64,000 bases of DNA from Paludibacterium sp. B53371 (lineage in GTDB: Bacteria; Pseudomonadota; Gammaproteobacteria; Burkholderiales; Chromobacteriaceae): NCBI RefSeq assembly GCF_018802765.1, contig NZ_CP069163.1:3296311-3360310 (forward strand), in the 5' to 3' direction. Positions 25,855 to 36,027 of this stretch are shown here, piece after piece (position 1 is the first letter of the stretch; each line of letters starts with the position of its first letter). A program made the translations under genes and the position numbers. The notes under the pieces were generated by a model. It ran no database searches, was not told the origin of the DNA, and worked only from the letters and a program-made list of their open reading frames with translations.

Positions 25855-26499
25855 TCAGGCCAGCTTGGCCAGAATGGTGCAGGTGGCCGACACCTTGTCG
25901 CCGATGGCGACACAGGGGGTGGCGCTCAGCGGCAGGTAGACGTCGACACGCGAGCCGAAGCGGATGAAACCATAGCGCTGGCCGCGCTTGAGCTGGTCAC
26001 CGGCACGGGTGTAGCACAGGATGCGACGGGCCACCAGGCCGGCGATCTGCACGAAGGTGATCTCGGTGCCCTGCGGGGTTTTCAGCAGCACGGCGTTGCG
26101 CTCGTTTTCCAGCGAGGCCTTGGCCAGCGCGGCATTGAGGAAGGAGCCCGAGTGGTATTCGACCTTCTCCACCGTGCCATCGACCGGGCTGCGGTTGGAG
26201 TGCACGTTGAACACGTTCATGAACACGCTGATTTTCAGCGCTTCCTGGTTGCGGTACGGGTCGATGGCCTTCTCGACCACCACGATGCGGCCGTCGGCCG
26301 GCGACAGCACGGCCTGCGGATCGGCCGGCACTTCGCGGGCCGGATCGCGGAAGAACTGCAGCACGAACAGGGCGATGATCCACAGCGGCAGCGACCACCA
26401 GCCAATCGTCGGGGTCAGGACGGCGGCGACAAGCACCGAGCCGATCAGGAAAGGCCAGCCTTCGCGAGCAATCAGGGGGTGTGGGTAATGCGCGGACAT
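25855..26499 (-). CDS. psd: Phosphatidylserine decarboxylase, short form
   Basis: The start is the second ATG (26499, [15 protein letters not shown]), which has TGGAG just upstream, giving 214 residues. It has an N-terminal membrane hairpin, the LSPADGRIV and [14 protein letters not shown] motifs, and the self-cleavage site FGS within [13 protein letters not shown] that creates the pyruvoyl group. It produces phosphatidylethanolamine. This is the shorter PSD class found with pssA in many betaproteobacteria. Confidence 0.94.
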   Translation of the reverse strand: MSAHYPHPLIAREGWPFLIGSVLVAAVLTPTIGWWSLPLWIIALFVLQFFRDPAREVPADPQAVLSPADGRIVVVEKAIDPYRNQEALKISVFMNVFNVHSNRSPVDGTVEKVEYHSGSFLNAALAKASLENERNAVLLKTPQGTEITFVQIAGLVARRILCYTRAGDQLKRGQRYGFIRFGSRVDVYLPLSATPCVAIGDKVSATCTILAKLA

Positions 26500-26624
26500 C
26501 GAGTCTCCAGTATTCAATGGGGCCAGGGCCCGAAAACAATCGAAGGATTATAACGCCGAGCGCGGCGCTGCGGGGAAAACCGCACAGGTCACGCCGGGGT
26601 GGTCTGCCGACAGGATCAACAATG

Positions 26625-26656
26625 AAAATTCCCCCGCGCCGCACGGCGCGAGGGAA
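26625..26656 (-). terminator. Terminator downstream of ilvC
   Basis: On the minus strand TTCCC...GCGCCG pairs with CGGCGC...GGGAA, followed by TTTT. It lies about 20 bases after the ilvC stop and separates the ilv genes from psd-pssA. Confidence 0.75.
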
Positions 26657-26675
26657 CGGGGTCAGGCCGCGACGA

Positions 26676-27710
<1,035 letters not shown>

Positions 27711-27738
27711 TTATTGGTGTGCCCTGACTGCAGCCACT

Positions 27739-28230
27739 TCAGATTTTCAAAATACGCTCACCACGGCCGATGCCGGAAGCACCGGTGCGAACCGTTTCCA
27801 GGATCACTGCACGGTCGACGGCCTCGATAAAGGCATTCAGTTTTTCACTGGTGCCGGTCAGCTCGATGGTGTAGGTCTTGTCGGTCACGTCGATGATGCG
27901 GCCGCGGAAGATATCCGCCATGCGCTTCATCTCCTCGCGTTCCTTGCCGGTGGAACGCACCTTGATGAGCATCATTTCGCGCTCGATATGGTCCGATTCG
28001 TTGAGGTCGATCACCTTGACCACTTCGATCAGCTTGTTGAGCTGCTTGGTGATCTGTTCGATCACGTCTTCCGAGCCGTGCGTGACGATGGTCATGCGCG
28101 ACAGGGTCGGGTCTTCGGTGGTGGCGACCGTCAGCGAGTCGATGTTGTAGGCCCGGGCAGAAAACAGCCCGACCACGCGGGACAGTGCGCCCGCTTCATT
28201 CTCTAGCAAGATGGAAAGAATATGTCGCAT
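27739..28230 (-). CDS. ilvH: Acetolactate synthase small subunit
   Basis: The 163-residue regulatory subunit opens MRHILSILLENEAGALSRVVGLFSARAYNIDSL, the ACT domain that binds valine, followed by the C-terminal activation domain. It confers feedback inhibition on the large subunit. The gene is nine bases from ilvI. Confidence 0.97.
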   Translation of the reverse strand: MRHILSILLENEAGALSRVVGLFSARAYNIDSLTVATTEDPTLSRMTIVTHGSEDVIEQITKQLNKLIEVVKVIDLNESDHIEREMMLIKVRSTGKEREEMKRMADIFRGRIIDVTDKTYTIELTGTSEKLNAFIEAVDRAVILETVRTGASGIGRGERILKI

Positions 28231-28239
28231 GGTGCCGCC

Positions 28240-30000
28240 TCAACACATATTGCCGTAGTCACGATTGTTCTCAAACGGGACGTTCTGCACGTCGCGCATG
28301 TGCGGCGGCAGATCCATCTGGTTCAGGCCCCTGCCGTTCTGCACCATCGGGAACACGTTTTCCGACTGGTCGGTGATGATGTCGAGGAACACCAGCCGTT
28401 CTTTCATGGCGAAGGCTTCGCGCAGCGCCGGTTCGACATCGCCAGGGTGCTCGACGCGCATGCCGACATGGCCATAGGCCTCGGCCAGTTTGACGAAGTC
28501 CGGCAGCGCATCCATATAGGTTTCGGAGTAGCGGTTGCCGTAGAACATCTCCTGCCATTGCCGCACCATGCCCAGGTAGCGGTTGTTGAGGTTCACCACC
28601 TTGACCGGGATGTGGTACTGCTTGCAGGTCGACAGTTCCTGGATGTTCATCTGGATCGAGGCGTCGCCGGTGACACAGGCCACGGTGGCATACGGGTTGG
28701 CCAGCTGGGCGCCCATGGCGGCCGGCAGACCGAAGCCCATGGTGCCGAGGCCCCCGGAGTTGATCCAGCGGCGCGGCTGGTCGAAGTGGTAGTACTGTGC
28801 CGCCCACATCTGGTGCTGGCCGACATCGGAGGTGATGAAGGCTTCGCCGCCGGTGACCTCGTACAGCTTCTGCATGACGAATTGCGGCTTGATGAGGGTG
28901 TCGGACAGGGCGTACTTCAGACACTCGTGGCTGCGCCAGCTCTCCAGTTGCTTCCACCAGGCCTGCAGGGCGGTGGCATCGAGTGCCAGCCCGCTCTGGC
29001 GGATCTGGTCGAGCATGTCGCGCAGCACCAGCTTGACGTCGCCGACGATGGGGATATCCACCTTGACGCGCTTGGCGATCGACGACGGGTCGACGTCGAT
29101 ATGGATGATTTTCTTTGGCTGGGCCAGGAACTGCGATGGCACGCTGATCACCCGGTCGTCGAATCGTGCACCGACGGCGATCAGCACATCACAGTACTGC
29201 ATGGCCATGTTGGCTTCGTAGGTGCCGTGCATGCCGAGCATGCCGAGGCACTGGCGATCGCTGCCGGGATAGGCGCCGAGGCCCATCAGGGTATTGGTAC
29301 ACGGCAGGCCGAGCGACTGCACCAGCTCGCGCACTTCGGCTGCGGCATTGCCCTGCACCGCGCCTCCGCCGATGTAGATCAGCGGACGCTGGGCGCTGGC
29401 CAGCAGGTTGACGGCTTTCTTGATCTGGCCGCTGTGGCCGCGGGTCACCGGCACATAGGAGCGGATGCTCATGCTCTGCGGATAGCTGAAGTCGCCGAGC
29501 TGCTGGGTGACGTCCTTGGGGATATCCACCACCACCGGGCCGGGCCGGCCGGACTTGGCCAGGTAAAAGGCCTTCTTGATGGTTTCGGCCAGTTCGGCAA
29601 TGTCCTTGACCAGGAAATTGTGCTTCACGCATGGCCGGGTAATGCCGACCATGTCGACCTCCTGGAAGGCATCCAGGCCAATGGCCGGGGTGGCCACCTG
29701 TCCTGACAACACCACCAGGGGAATGGAATCCATATAAGCCGTGGCAATACCGGTAATGGCGTTGGTCGCGCCAGGGCCGGAAGTTACCAGGGCCACACCC
29801 ACCTTCTCGCTGGAACGGGAATAGGCATCTGCTGCATGTACTGCTGCCTGTTCGTGCCTGACCAGCACATGCCGGAAATGATTCTGCTTGAAGATGGCAT
29901 CATATATTTCAATCACCGCGCCGCCGGGGTAGCCGAAAACAAACTCGACTCCTTCTTCCTGCAGGCATCGGACTACAATCTCCGCGCCCGTGATCTGCAT
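28240..30000 (-). CDS. ilvI: Acetolactate synthase large subunit
   Basis: The 586-residue ThDP enzyme has the catalytic Glu in LVRHEQAAVHAADAYSR, the FAD-binding middle domain and the ThDP-Mg motif GDASIQMNIQELST with NNRYLGMVRQWQ. It condenses pyruvate into acetolactate. GAGG lies six bases before the ATG. I saw no branched-chain-rich leader peptide in the 233-base upstream region, although a TTGCCG / TAAGGT pair at 17-base spacing could be a promoter. Confidence 0.97.
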   Translation of the reverse strand: MQITGAEIVVRCLQEEGVEFVFGYPGGAVIEIYDAIFKQNHFRHVLVRHEQAAVHAADAYSRSSEKVGVALVTSGPGATNAITGIATAYMDSIPLVVLSGQVATPAIGLDAFQEVDMVGITRPCVKHNFLVKDIAELAETIKKAFYLAKSGRPGPVVVDIPKDVTQQLGDFSYPQSMSIRSYVPVTRGHSGQIKKAVNLLASAQRPLIYIGGGAVQGNAAAEVRELVQSLGLPCTNTLMGLGAYPGSDRQCLGMLGMHGTYEANMAMQYCDVLIAVGARFDDRVISVPSQFLAQPKKIIHIDVDPSSIAKRVKVDIPIVGDVKLVLRDMLDQIRQSGLALDATALQAWWKQLESWRSHECLKYALSDTLIKPQFVMQKLYEVTGGEAFITSDVGQHQMWAAQYYHFDQPRRWINSGGLGTMGFGLPAAMGAQLANPYATVACVTGDASIQMNIQELSTCKQYHIPVKVVNLNNRYLGMVRQWQEMFYGNRYSETYMDALPDFVKLAEAYGHVGMRVEHPGDVEPALREAFAMKERLVFLDIITDQSENVFPMVQNGRGLNQMDLPPHMRDVQNVPFENNRDYGNMC

Positions 30001-30233
30001 TTTCGCCTCTGTAATCTGTTTTTTGTCCCGTTGTTATGTCACTTTGGACATTCTGTATAAAGAATATTCCGCAGTTGTCGTAAGACCTTATCTTATCTGC
30101 CAGTCAGCGGCAAGCAATTTTGTGCAGTCGCAAAAACGGCTAAGCCACGGTAAATTCAAGCATTTTTGCGGTGCTGTTTTTGCGTACTCAGCTCTGTTAA
30201 GATGCTGTGTTGGCATTATTTATGCACTTCAGA

Positions 30234-31115
30234 ATGGCCACTCCCCCTTCCACGCCTCACCCGGTTGCAAACGTCGTGCTGCGCGCCTGGCAACAGGCGA
30301 TTTTGGCACTGGACGATGTGCGGGCCGGACAAGACGTGGTTCAGCAGACGCTTGATGACTGGCAGATGTTCTATGATGACGCCATCAAAGATACGTCTGA
30401 TCCGGTATTTCAGCGTTTATTGCAGCGCAATATCCATCGGACAAAATTTCGCCTGGCGATGAGTCATCTGTTGCCGGATCTGCTGGCCAGGCTGATTCCG
30501 CCGCGTGTGGAACCGCTGACGCCCGGTCCGCTGGAAACCTTGCAGCTGCCGGCCGATGCCGGTCCCTGGTATGAATTGCCGGAAGGTCGGGCATTGCTGC
30601 GCGAAGTGTTGCGGTTGCTGCCGTCGTCGCAGCGTCAGGCGTTCTGGCTGCTGTCCGTGGAGCGCCTGCCGCTCAGGCTGGCGGCACGGGCCCTGGCTCG
30701 CAGCCGCTACGGGGTGCGCAAGGATGCGGCGCGCGCCACGGCGATGCTGGCGACGATTCTGGCGCTGAAGGACGCGGTGGCGGAAACGGACGAGCGCCAG
30801 CAGGTGGTCGGGCAGGCATTGCAGGCGCTGGCAGGCTGGCAGGCCGAGTTGGCGACACAGGCCGGACCGGCGCTGACCGCGCCGGTGCCAGGCCGGCGCA
30901 AGCTGCCTCGCTGGCGTCTGCTGCCGCTGCGTCACCCGCTGGCGACCCGTCTGGCCGGTCTGGCGTTGCTGGGCAGTCTGGCGCTGGGGGGAGTCTGGCT
31001 GCAGCAGTGGCGCAGTGCCAGTGATCCGGCAGAACTGGATGTGCAGATCCTGTCCGGTGAGGTGCCGCTGGGCATCTTGCTGGATCCGCATTTTGCGGAG
31101 GCCAGCCATGATTAA
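30234..31115 (+). CDS. Sigma-factor-like protein fused to a DUF3619-like membrane anchor
   Basis: The 293-residue product starts at ATG 30234 (MATPPSTPHPV). Residues about 117-171 read as a sigma region-4 helix-turn-helix (LLREVLRLLPSSQRQAFWLL then RLAARALARSRYGVRKDA). Residues 238-258 are one membrane helix. The tail AELDVQILSGEVPLGILLD resembles the DUF3619 C-terminus. In related bacteria a sigma factor and DUF3619 are separate neighbouring genes before DUF3106 and RDD, so this looks like a fusion with a poorly conserved region 2. It may be a membrane-tethered regulator; this is inference. Confidence 0.65.
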   Translation: MATPPSTPHPVANVVLRAWQQAILALDDVRAGQDVVQQTLDDWQMFYDDAIKDTSDPVFQRLLQRNIHRTKFRLAMSHLLPDLLARLIPPRVEPLTPGPLETLQLPADAGPWYELPEGRALLREVLRLLPSSQRQAFWLLSVERLPLRLAARALARSRYGVRKDAARATAMLATILALKDAVAETDERQQVVGQALQALAGWQAELATQAGPALTAPVPGRRKLPRWRLLPLRHPLATRLAGLALLGSLALGGVWLQQWRSASDPAELDVQILSGEVPLGILLDPHFAEASHD

Positions 31116-31482
31116 GCGTTCTCTGCTGCTGGTCTGGCTGCTCTGGGCCGGCCTCTGTGGCGCCCAGCCGGTATCGCCGCAATGGAGTGAGCTGACCGCC
31201 CACCAGCAGACGGTACTGGCACCGGTCAGCAGTGACTGGAACCGTTTTGCCCCGGCGCACAAGCAGCGTCTGCTGGCCATGGTGCCGGCATATGACCGCC
31301 TGTCGCCCGCCGCGCAGCAGCGGCTGCAGCGGCGACTCAAGAGCTGGGCGGAACTGCCCGAAGAACAACAGGCGCTGGCGCGTCTGAACTGGCTGAGCCT
31401 GCAGGCCATGACGCCGGCACAACGTGCTGATGTCCTGGCGAAACTGCAGGCGACAGCGGCCCCCGGCGCCAGCGCTCCCTGA
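31108..31482 (+). CDS. DUF3106 family exported protein
   Basis: The 124-residue protein starts inside the end of the sigma-like gene (overlap 8 bases) with GGAGG ahead of the ATG. It has a signal peptide (MIKRSLLLVWLLWAGLCGA) and then WNRFAPAHKQRLLAMVPAYDRLSP, LKSWAELPEEQQALAR and repeated helical Leu/Gln-rich segments, the DUF3106 pattern. It is likely periplasmic. Function unknown. Confidence 0.82.
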   Translation: MIKRSLLLVWLLWAGLCGAQPVSPQWSELTAHQQTVLAPVSSDWNRFAPAHKQRLLAMVPAYDRLSPAAQQRLQRRLKSWAELPEEQQALARLNWLSLQAMTPAQRADVLAKLQATAAPGASAP

Positions 31483-31495
31483 TACAGGATGCAAC

Positions 31496-32008
31496 ATGAC
31501 CGACCAGACTGATCGCCCCGGCCTGAAACGACTGCTGGCCTGCCTGCTGTATGAATGCCTGCTGATGACGGCCTTGTTGCTGACCACTTCGGCGTTGTTC
31601 ACCGTGCCGATGGTCAAGCTGGGTCAGCCAGCCTGGTTGCGGGCGCTGGAACAATTGACGTTGCTGGCGGTGCTGTTTGCCTACTTTGGTTTGTCCTGGG
31701 TGCGCGGCGGGCAGACGGTGGCAATGAAAGCCTGGCGTCTGCAGGTGACGCGGGCGGATGGCGAGGCCCTCGGCTGGCGGCTGGCGATTTTCCGCTTTGC
31801 CGTGGCGCTGATTTTGATTGTCGGGGTGCCGATCGCGGCCTATCTCGGTATGGGCGGCGGCAATCCGCATACGGCGCGGCTGGCCTTGCTGTGGTGTGCG
31901 GTGCCGTTTGTCTGGCGCTGGTTCGACCCGCAGGGACAGACACTGCATGACCGCCTGTGCGGCACGCGGCTGCGGGTCAAGCCGCGCCGCGCGATACCCG
32001 GCGCCTGA
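31496..32008 (+). CDS. RDD family membrane protein
   Basis: The 170-residue protein starts at ATG 31496. It shows three helices, the RDD features GLKRLLACLLYECLL and GQTVAMKAWRLQVTRADGE, and the closing QTLHDRLCGTRLRV. RDD proteins are small inner-membrane proteins, some with transport roles. It is the last gene of the three-gene operon with the sigma-like and DUF3106 genes. Confidence 0.88.
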   Translation: MTDQTDRPGLKRLLACLLYECLLMTALLLTTSALFTVPMVKLGQPAWLRALEQLTLLAVLFAYFGLSWVRGGQTVAMKAWRLQVTRADGEALGWRLAIFRFAVALILIVGVPIAAYLGMGGGNPHTARLALLWCAVPFVWRWFDPQGQTLHDRLCGTRLRVKPRRAIPGA

Positions 32009-32011
32009 GTC

Positions 32012-33316
32012 TCAGCCGGCCTGCCACACCGGCTGGCCGGCAACCCAGGTGGCGCTGACTGCCCGGTCATCACCCAGCGTCATCAGAATGAACAATGCCT
32101 CCTGCAGATCGCGGGCGTGGCTCATGCGGAAGTCGATGAAGGGGGTCGGCTTGCGGTTGAGCACCACCAGGTCTGCCTCCTTCCCTGCTTCCAGTGAACC
32201 GAGCCGATGGCCGAGGCCGAGGGCTTCGGCGCCACCGCGCGTGGCCAGATAGAAGGCCTGCGGTGCCGTGAGCGGATAGCCGTTGAGCTGGGCGGCCTGG
32301 TAGGCAGCCCCCATGGTACGCAGCATGGAAAAGCTGGTACCGGCGCCGAGGTCGCTAGCCAGACCGACGGCCACCGGGCGCTCGCGCCGCTTGGCTTCGC
32401 GAATGTTGAAACAGCCGGAGCCGAGGAAAAAGTTGGAGGTGGGGCAATGCGCCAGCGCACTGCCGCTTTCCGCCAGCATGGCGTATTCGTCTTCGGCCAG
32501 ATGGATGCCGTGGCCATAGATGGCGCGCGGTCGCAGCAGGCCGTAGCGGCGATAGACATCGGTATAGCTGCTGCACTCGGGGAATAGTTCGCGCATCCAG
32601 GCGACTTCGGCCAGGTTTTCCGACAGGTGGGACTGGATGGCGACGTCAGGGTATTCGGCGGCCAGCGCCCCCAGGGCTTCCAGCTGCGCCGGGCTGGAGG
32701 TCGGCGCGAATCGCGGGGTGATCACATACTCGGCGCGGCCTCGTCCATGCCAGCGCTCGATCAGGGCCCTGGAGTGGTCATAGGCGCGCTGCGGGCAATC
32801 GAGCAGCTCGGCCGGCGCATTGCGGTCCATGCAGACCTTGCCGGCCAGCAGGCGTACGTTGCGGCGCGCGGCCGCCTCGAACAAAGCATCGACGGACTGC
32901 GGGTGCACGGTACAGAACACGCTGCTCGTGGTGACGCCATTTCTCAATTGCTCGTCGAGGAACAGTTCGGCCACGCCGCGGGCGTAGTCGGGGTCGGCGA
33001 AACGTTGTTCGGTGCAGAAGGTGTAGCGGTGCAGCCAGTCGATCAGTTGCTCGCCGAAGGCGGCGACCATCTCGATCTGGGCGTAGTGCACATGGGTGTC
33101 GATGAAGCCCGGCAGGATCAGGGCATCCGGGTAGTGGATGACGACCACCGAGGGGTCCAGCGCCGGCAGCAGTCTGTCGGCCTGGTCGTGCGCCACGATC
33201 AGACCGTCTTCCATCAGGACCAGCCCGTCCTGGCAATAGCGCATGGCCTGCTCGGCATCATGCAGGAACGGATCGGCGACGAAGGTCAGGGTCGCGCCAC
33301 GGATTGCCGTTTTCAT
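32012..33316 (-). CDS. guaD: Guanine deaminase GuaD
   Basis: The start is ATG 33316 (MKTAIRGATLTFVADPFLH, 434 residues), with GGGGAG four bases upstream. Metal and catalytic residues are in GFIDTHVHYAQIEM, IQSHLSEN, YGHGIHLAEDE and LASDLGAGTSFSML. It deaminates guanine to xanthine. It is divergent from a MarR-type regulator, with a palindrome between them. Confidence 0.95.
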   Translation of the reverse strand: MKTAIRGATLTFVADPFLHDAEQAMRYCQDGLVLMEDGLIVAHDQADRLLPALDPSVVVIHYPDALILPGFIDTHVHYAQIEMVAAFGEQLIDWLHRYTFCTEQRFADPDYARGVAELFLDEQLRNGVTTSSVFCTVHPQSVDALFEAAARRNVRLLAGKVCMDRNAPAELLDCPQRAYDHSRALIERWHGRGRAEYVITPRFAPTSSPAQLEALGALAAEYPDVAIQSHLSENLAEVAWMRELFPECSSYTDVYRRYGLLRPRAIYGHGIHLAEDEYAMLAESGSALAHCPTSNFFLGSGCFNIREAKRRERPVAVGLASDLGAGTSFSMLRTMGAAYQAAQLNGYPLTAPQAFYLATRGGAEALGLGHRLGSLEAGKEADLVVLNRKPTPFIDFRMSHARDLQEALFILMTLGDDRAVSATWVAGQPVWQAG

Positions 33317-33352
33317 CGAACTCCCCAAATCTGGCGGTGATGCAGCGATTAT

Positions 33353-33372
33353 ATATCTTCAGATGAAGATAT
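33353..33372. promoter_or_regulatory. Perfect 9-2-9 palindrome between guaD and marR
   Basis: ATATCTTCAGATGAAGATAT lies 37 bases upstream of the guaD ATG and 65 bases before the marR ATG. Its size and symmetry suit a MarR dimer, so it is a good candidate for the operator through which the divergent regulator controls guaD and itself. Confidence 0.65.
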
Positions 33373-33436
33373 TTCATTAGCTGTGCATGTTACCCTTATC
33401 TCCACTCATTTCCAATCACTTGTGAACTCCACTGCC

Positions 33437-33934
33437 ATGCTCGACCACGCAGATCAAATCGACCGCATCGTTGCCCTGTGGCGAAGTGTCCGCCCGGATC
33501 TCGACCCCTCCTCGACGGAAGTCATCGGCCGCATTGTGCGGATGGAATATTTCATTACCCGGCGGGTCTTGCAGGATCTGGCACGCTACTCGATCAACGT
33601 CGGTGAATTCGACGTCCTGGCCGCGCTGCGCCGCCAGGGAGAGCCTTACCAGCTGTCGCCCAACCAGATGCAGGAGATGGTGCTGATCTCCTCCGGCGCC
33701 CTGACCAATCGCATCAATCGGCTGGAAAGTGCCGGGCTGGTGAAGCGTACGCCGGATCAGGATGACCGCCGTGGTGTGAATGTCTCGCTGACCGAAAAGG
33801 GCTTCAAGATCATTGAGGAGGCAGCCGGTCATCATCTGGCGGCCGAGGCGGAGCTGGTGGAGATCCTGTCACCGGAAGAGCGTACCCAGCTGGCCGGTCT
33901 GCTGAAAAAACTGCTGTCTACCCAGGAAGACTAA
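33437..33934 (+). CDS. MarR family transcriptional regulator
   Basis: From ATG 33437 (MLDHADQIDRIVALW) the protein is 165 residues; a GTG at 33383 would add 18 and would begin just past the palindrome. The winged helix is visible: YQLSPNQMQEMVLISSGALTNRINRLESAGLV followed by the wing RTPDQDDRRGVNVSLTEKG. Divergence from guaD suggests a purine-related effector, but this is inference. Confidence 0.9.
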   Translation: MLDHADQIDRIVALWRSVRPDLDPSSTEVIGRIVRMEYFITRRVLQDLARYSINVGEFDVLAALRRQGEPYQLSPNQMQEMVLISSGALTNRINRLESAGLVKRTPDQDDRRGVNVSLTEKGFKIIEEAAGHHLAAEAELVEILSPEERTQLAGLLKKLLSTQED

Positions 33935-33949
33935 GCCGCAGCGAGCCAG

Positions 33950-33977
33950 AAAAAAAGCCCCGATCCGGGGCTTTTTT
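33950..33977. terminator. Bidirectional terminator after marR
   Basis: GCCCCG pairs with CGGGGC around ATC, extended by A-run/T-run pairing on both sides (AAAAAA...TTTTTT). It lies between the convergent marR and proS genes. Confidence 0.93.
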
Positions 33978-34030
33978 CTTGATATGGTGTGATTTTCACC
34001 ACACTTTGCCATACCGGCGTTTGATCCGCG

Positions 34031-35740
34031 TCAGTGAGTCATCGCGGCACGCAGGTGGGCGACGATCTGCGCCAGCTCGATGCTGGTGGCGCTGTCGTCA
34101 CGACGGGCCTGGTACTCGACCTTGCCTTCCTTCAGGCCGCGCTCGCCGATCACCACGCGGTGCGGGATGCCCAGCAGTTCGGAGTCGGCCAGCAGCACGC
34201 CCGGACGTTCGTCGCGGTCGTCGAGCAGCACGTCGATGCCCAGGGCGGCCAGTTCGTCATGCAGCTTGTCGGCAGCTTCGCGCACCAGTTCGCTGCGGCC
34301 ATAGCCCATCGGCACGATGACCACGTTGAACGGTGCCATGGCGTCGGACCAGATGATGCCGCGCTCGTCGAAGTTCTGCTCAATGGCCGCGCCGACGATA
34401 CGGGTGATGCCAATACCGTAGCAGCCCATTTCCATCACTTTGAGCTTGCCGTCACGGTCGAGGAAGTTGCACCCCATCGGTTCGGCATACTTGGTGCGCA
34501 GCTGGAAGATGTGGCCGACTTCGATGCCGCGGCACAGTTGCAGTGTGCCCTTGCCGCACGGCGACGGGTCGCCTTCGACCACGTTGCGCAGATCGGCGAC
34601 TTCCGGCTCGGCACAGTCGCGGCCAAAGTTGACGCCGGTGAGGTGCTCGTCATCACGGTTGGCACCGGTGATCATGTCGGCCATGGCGGCCACGGTACGG
34701 TCGGCGATGACGCGTCCCTTGAAGCCGACCGGACCCAACGAGCCGGGTTCGGCACCGAAGGCGTCGCGGATGGCGGCCGGACTGGCCATGGTCAGCGGCT
34801 TCTTGATGCCGGCAATCTTTTCGGCCTTGATCTCGTTGAGTTCGTGGTCACCGCGTACCAGCATCAGTACCGGCTCGCCTTCGGCGCCTTCCACCACCAC
34901 GGCCTTGACGGTCTGGCGGATGTCGACCTTGAGGAAGTCGACCAGCTGGGCGATGGTCTTGATGGCCGGGGTGCTGACCGACTGCATGGCCGCGCCGGCA
35001 GCCGGACGCGGGGTAGCCGGGGCCAGGGCCTCTGCCAGCTCGATGTTGGCGGCGTAGTCAGAGTCCGGGCAGAAGGCGATCAGGTCTTCGCCGGAATCGG
35101 CCAGTACCTGGAACTCGTGCGAGCCGGTTCCGCCGATCGAGCCGGTGTCGGCGGCCACGGCGCGCGACTTCAGGCCCAGGCGGCGGAAGATGTTGCTGTA
35201 GGCCTGGTACATGGTGTTGTAGGTTTCGACCAGGCTGTCGAAATCGGTATGGAAGGAATAGGCATCCTTCATGATGAATTCGCGCGAGCGCATGACGCCG
35301 AAACGCGGACGCACTTCGTCGCGGAACTTGGTCTGGATCTGGTAGAAGTTTTTCGGCAGCTGTTTGTAGCTGTTGATTTCCTTGCGCACGATGTCGGTGA
35401 TGACTTCCTCGTGGGTCGGACCGAAGCAGAAATCACGCTCGTGGCGGTCCTTCATGCGCAGCAGTTCCTTGCCATAGAACTCCCAGCGGCCGGACTCCTG
35501 CCACAGTTCGGCCGGCTGCACGTTGTTCATCAGCAGTTCGATGGAACCGGCGCGGTTCATTTCCTCACGCACAATGTTTTCGACCTTGCGCAATACCCGC
35601 AGGCCCATCGGCATCCAGGAGTACAGACCGGAAGCCAGGCGCTTGATCAGGCCGGCACGCAACATGAGTTTGTGGCTGGGAAGTTCGGCTTCGGCCGGGG
35701 CTTCCTTGAGGGTGGAAATGAAAAACTGCGCAGCACGCAT
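34031..35740 (-). CDS. proS: Prolyl-tRNA synthetase ProS, bacterial type
   Basis: I chose [20 protein letters not shown] at 35740, giving 569 residues, the usual size; the open frame runs 38 codons further up without family resemblance. Class II motifs are seen in [11 protein letters not shown] and [17 protein letters not shown], and [17 protein letters not shown] is motif 3. Residues about 230-400 are the INS editing domain that clears Ala-tRNA-Pro. It is convergent with marR. Confidence 0.97.
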   Translation of the reverse strand: MRAAQFFISTLKEAPAEAELPSHKLMLRAGLIKRLASGLYSWMPMGLRVLRKVENIVREEMNRAGSIELLMNNVQPAELWQESGRWEFYGKELLRMKDRHERDFCFGPTHEEVITDIVRKEINSYKQLPKNFYQIQTKFRDEVRPRFGVMRSREFIMKDAYSFHTDFDSLVETYNTMYQAYSNIFRRLGLKSRAVAADTGSIGGTGSHEFQVLADSGEDLIAFCPDSDYAANIELAEALAPATPRPAAGAAMQSVSTPAIKTIAQLVDFLKVDIRQTVKAVVVEGAEGEPVLMLVRGDHELNEIKAEKIAGIKKPLTMASPAAIRDAFGAEPGSLGPVGFKGRVIADRTVAAMADMITGANRDDEHLTGVNFGRDCAEPEVADLRNVVEGDPSPCGKGTLQLCRGIEVGHIFQLRTKYAEPMGCNFLDRDGKLKVMEMGCYGIGITRIVGAAIEQNFDERGIIWSDAMAPFNVVIVPMGYGRSELVREAADKLHDELAALGIDVLLDDRDERPGVLLADSELLGIPHRVVIGERGLKEGKVEYQARRDDSATSIELAQIVAHLRAAMTH

Positions 35741-36027
35741 GGAGAACGTCCTTGAAAATTCGGCAAAATATAGTCGATTGTACCGTTTTGCCGCGCCGGT
35801 TGGAACCTCGGCCCCAGGCTGTTTCGCGCCGGCAGTGTCGCCTATGACTGACAAAATGCGCTATACCAACAACGGGATTTCCGGTTTATTTTTGCCGTGA
35901 AGGAGTCGCTTCAGGTAAGCTGCGCGCATGCCAAATGCTTCTGCAGTCCTGACTTGGGCCTGTCTGCACACGATCTGCGCCGTCGGCCAACCCCGTCAAT
36001 CACTGAAAAATCACACTCATCATCAAC

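Noticed and set aside
30001-30233. Possible branched-chain leader peptide upstream of ilvI
   Set aside because: Only a five-codon frame (MSKVT) was seen and no competing stems.
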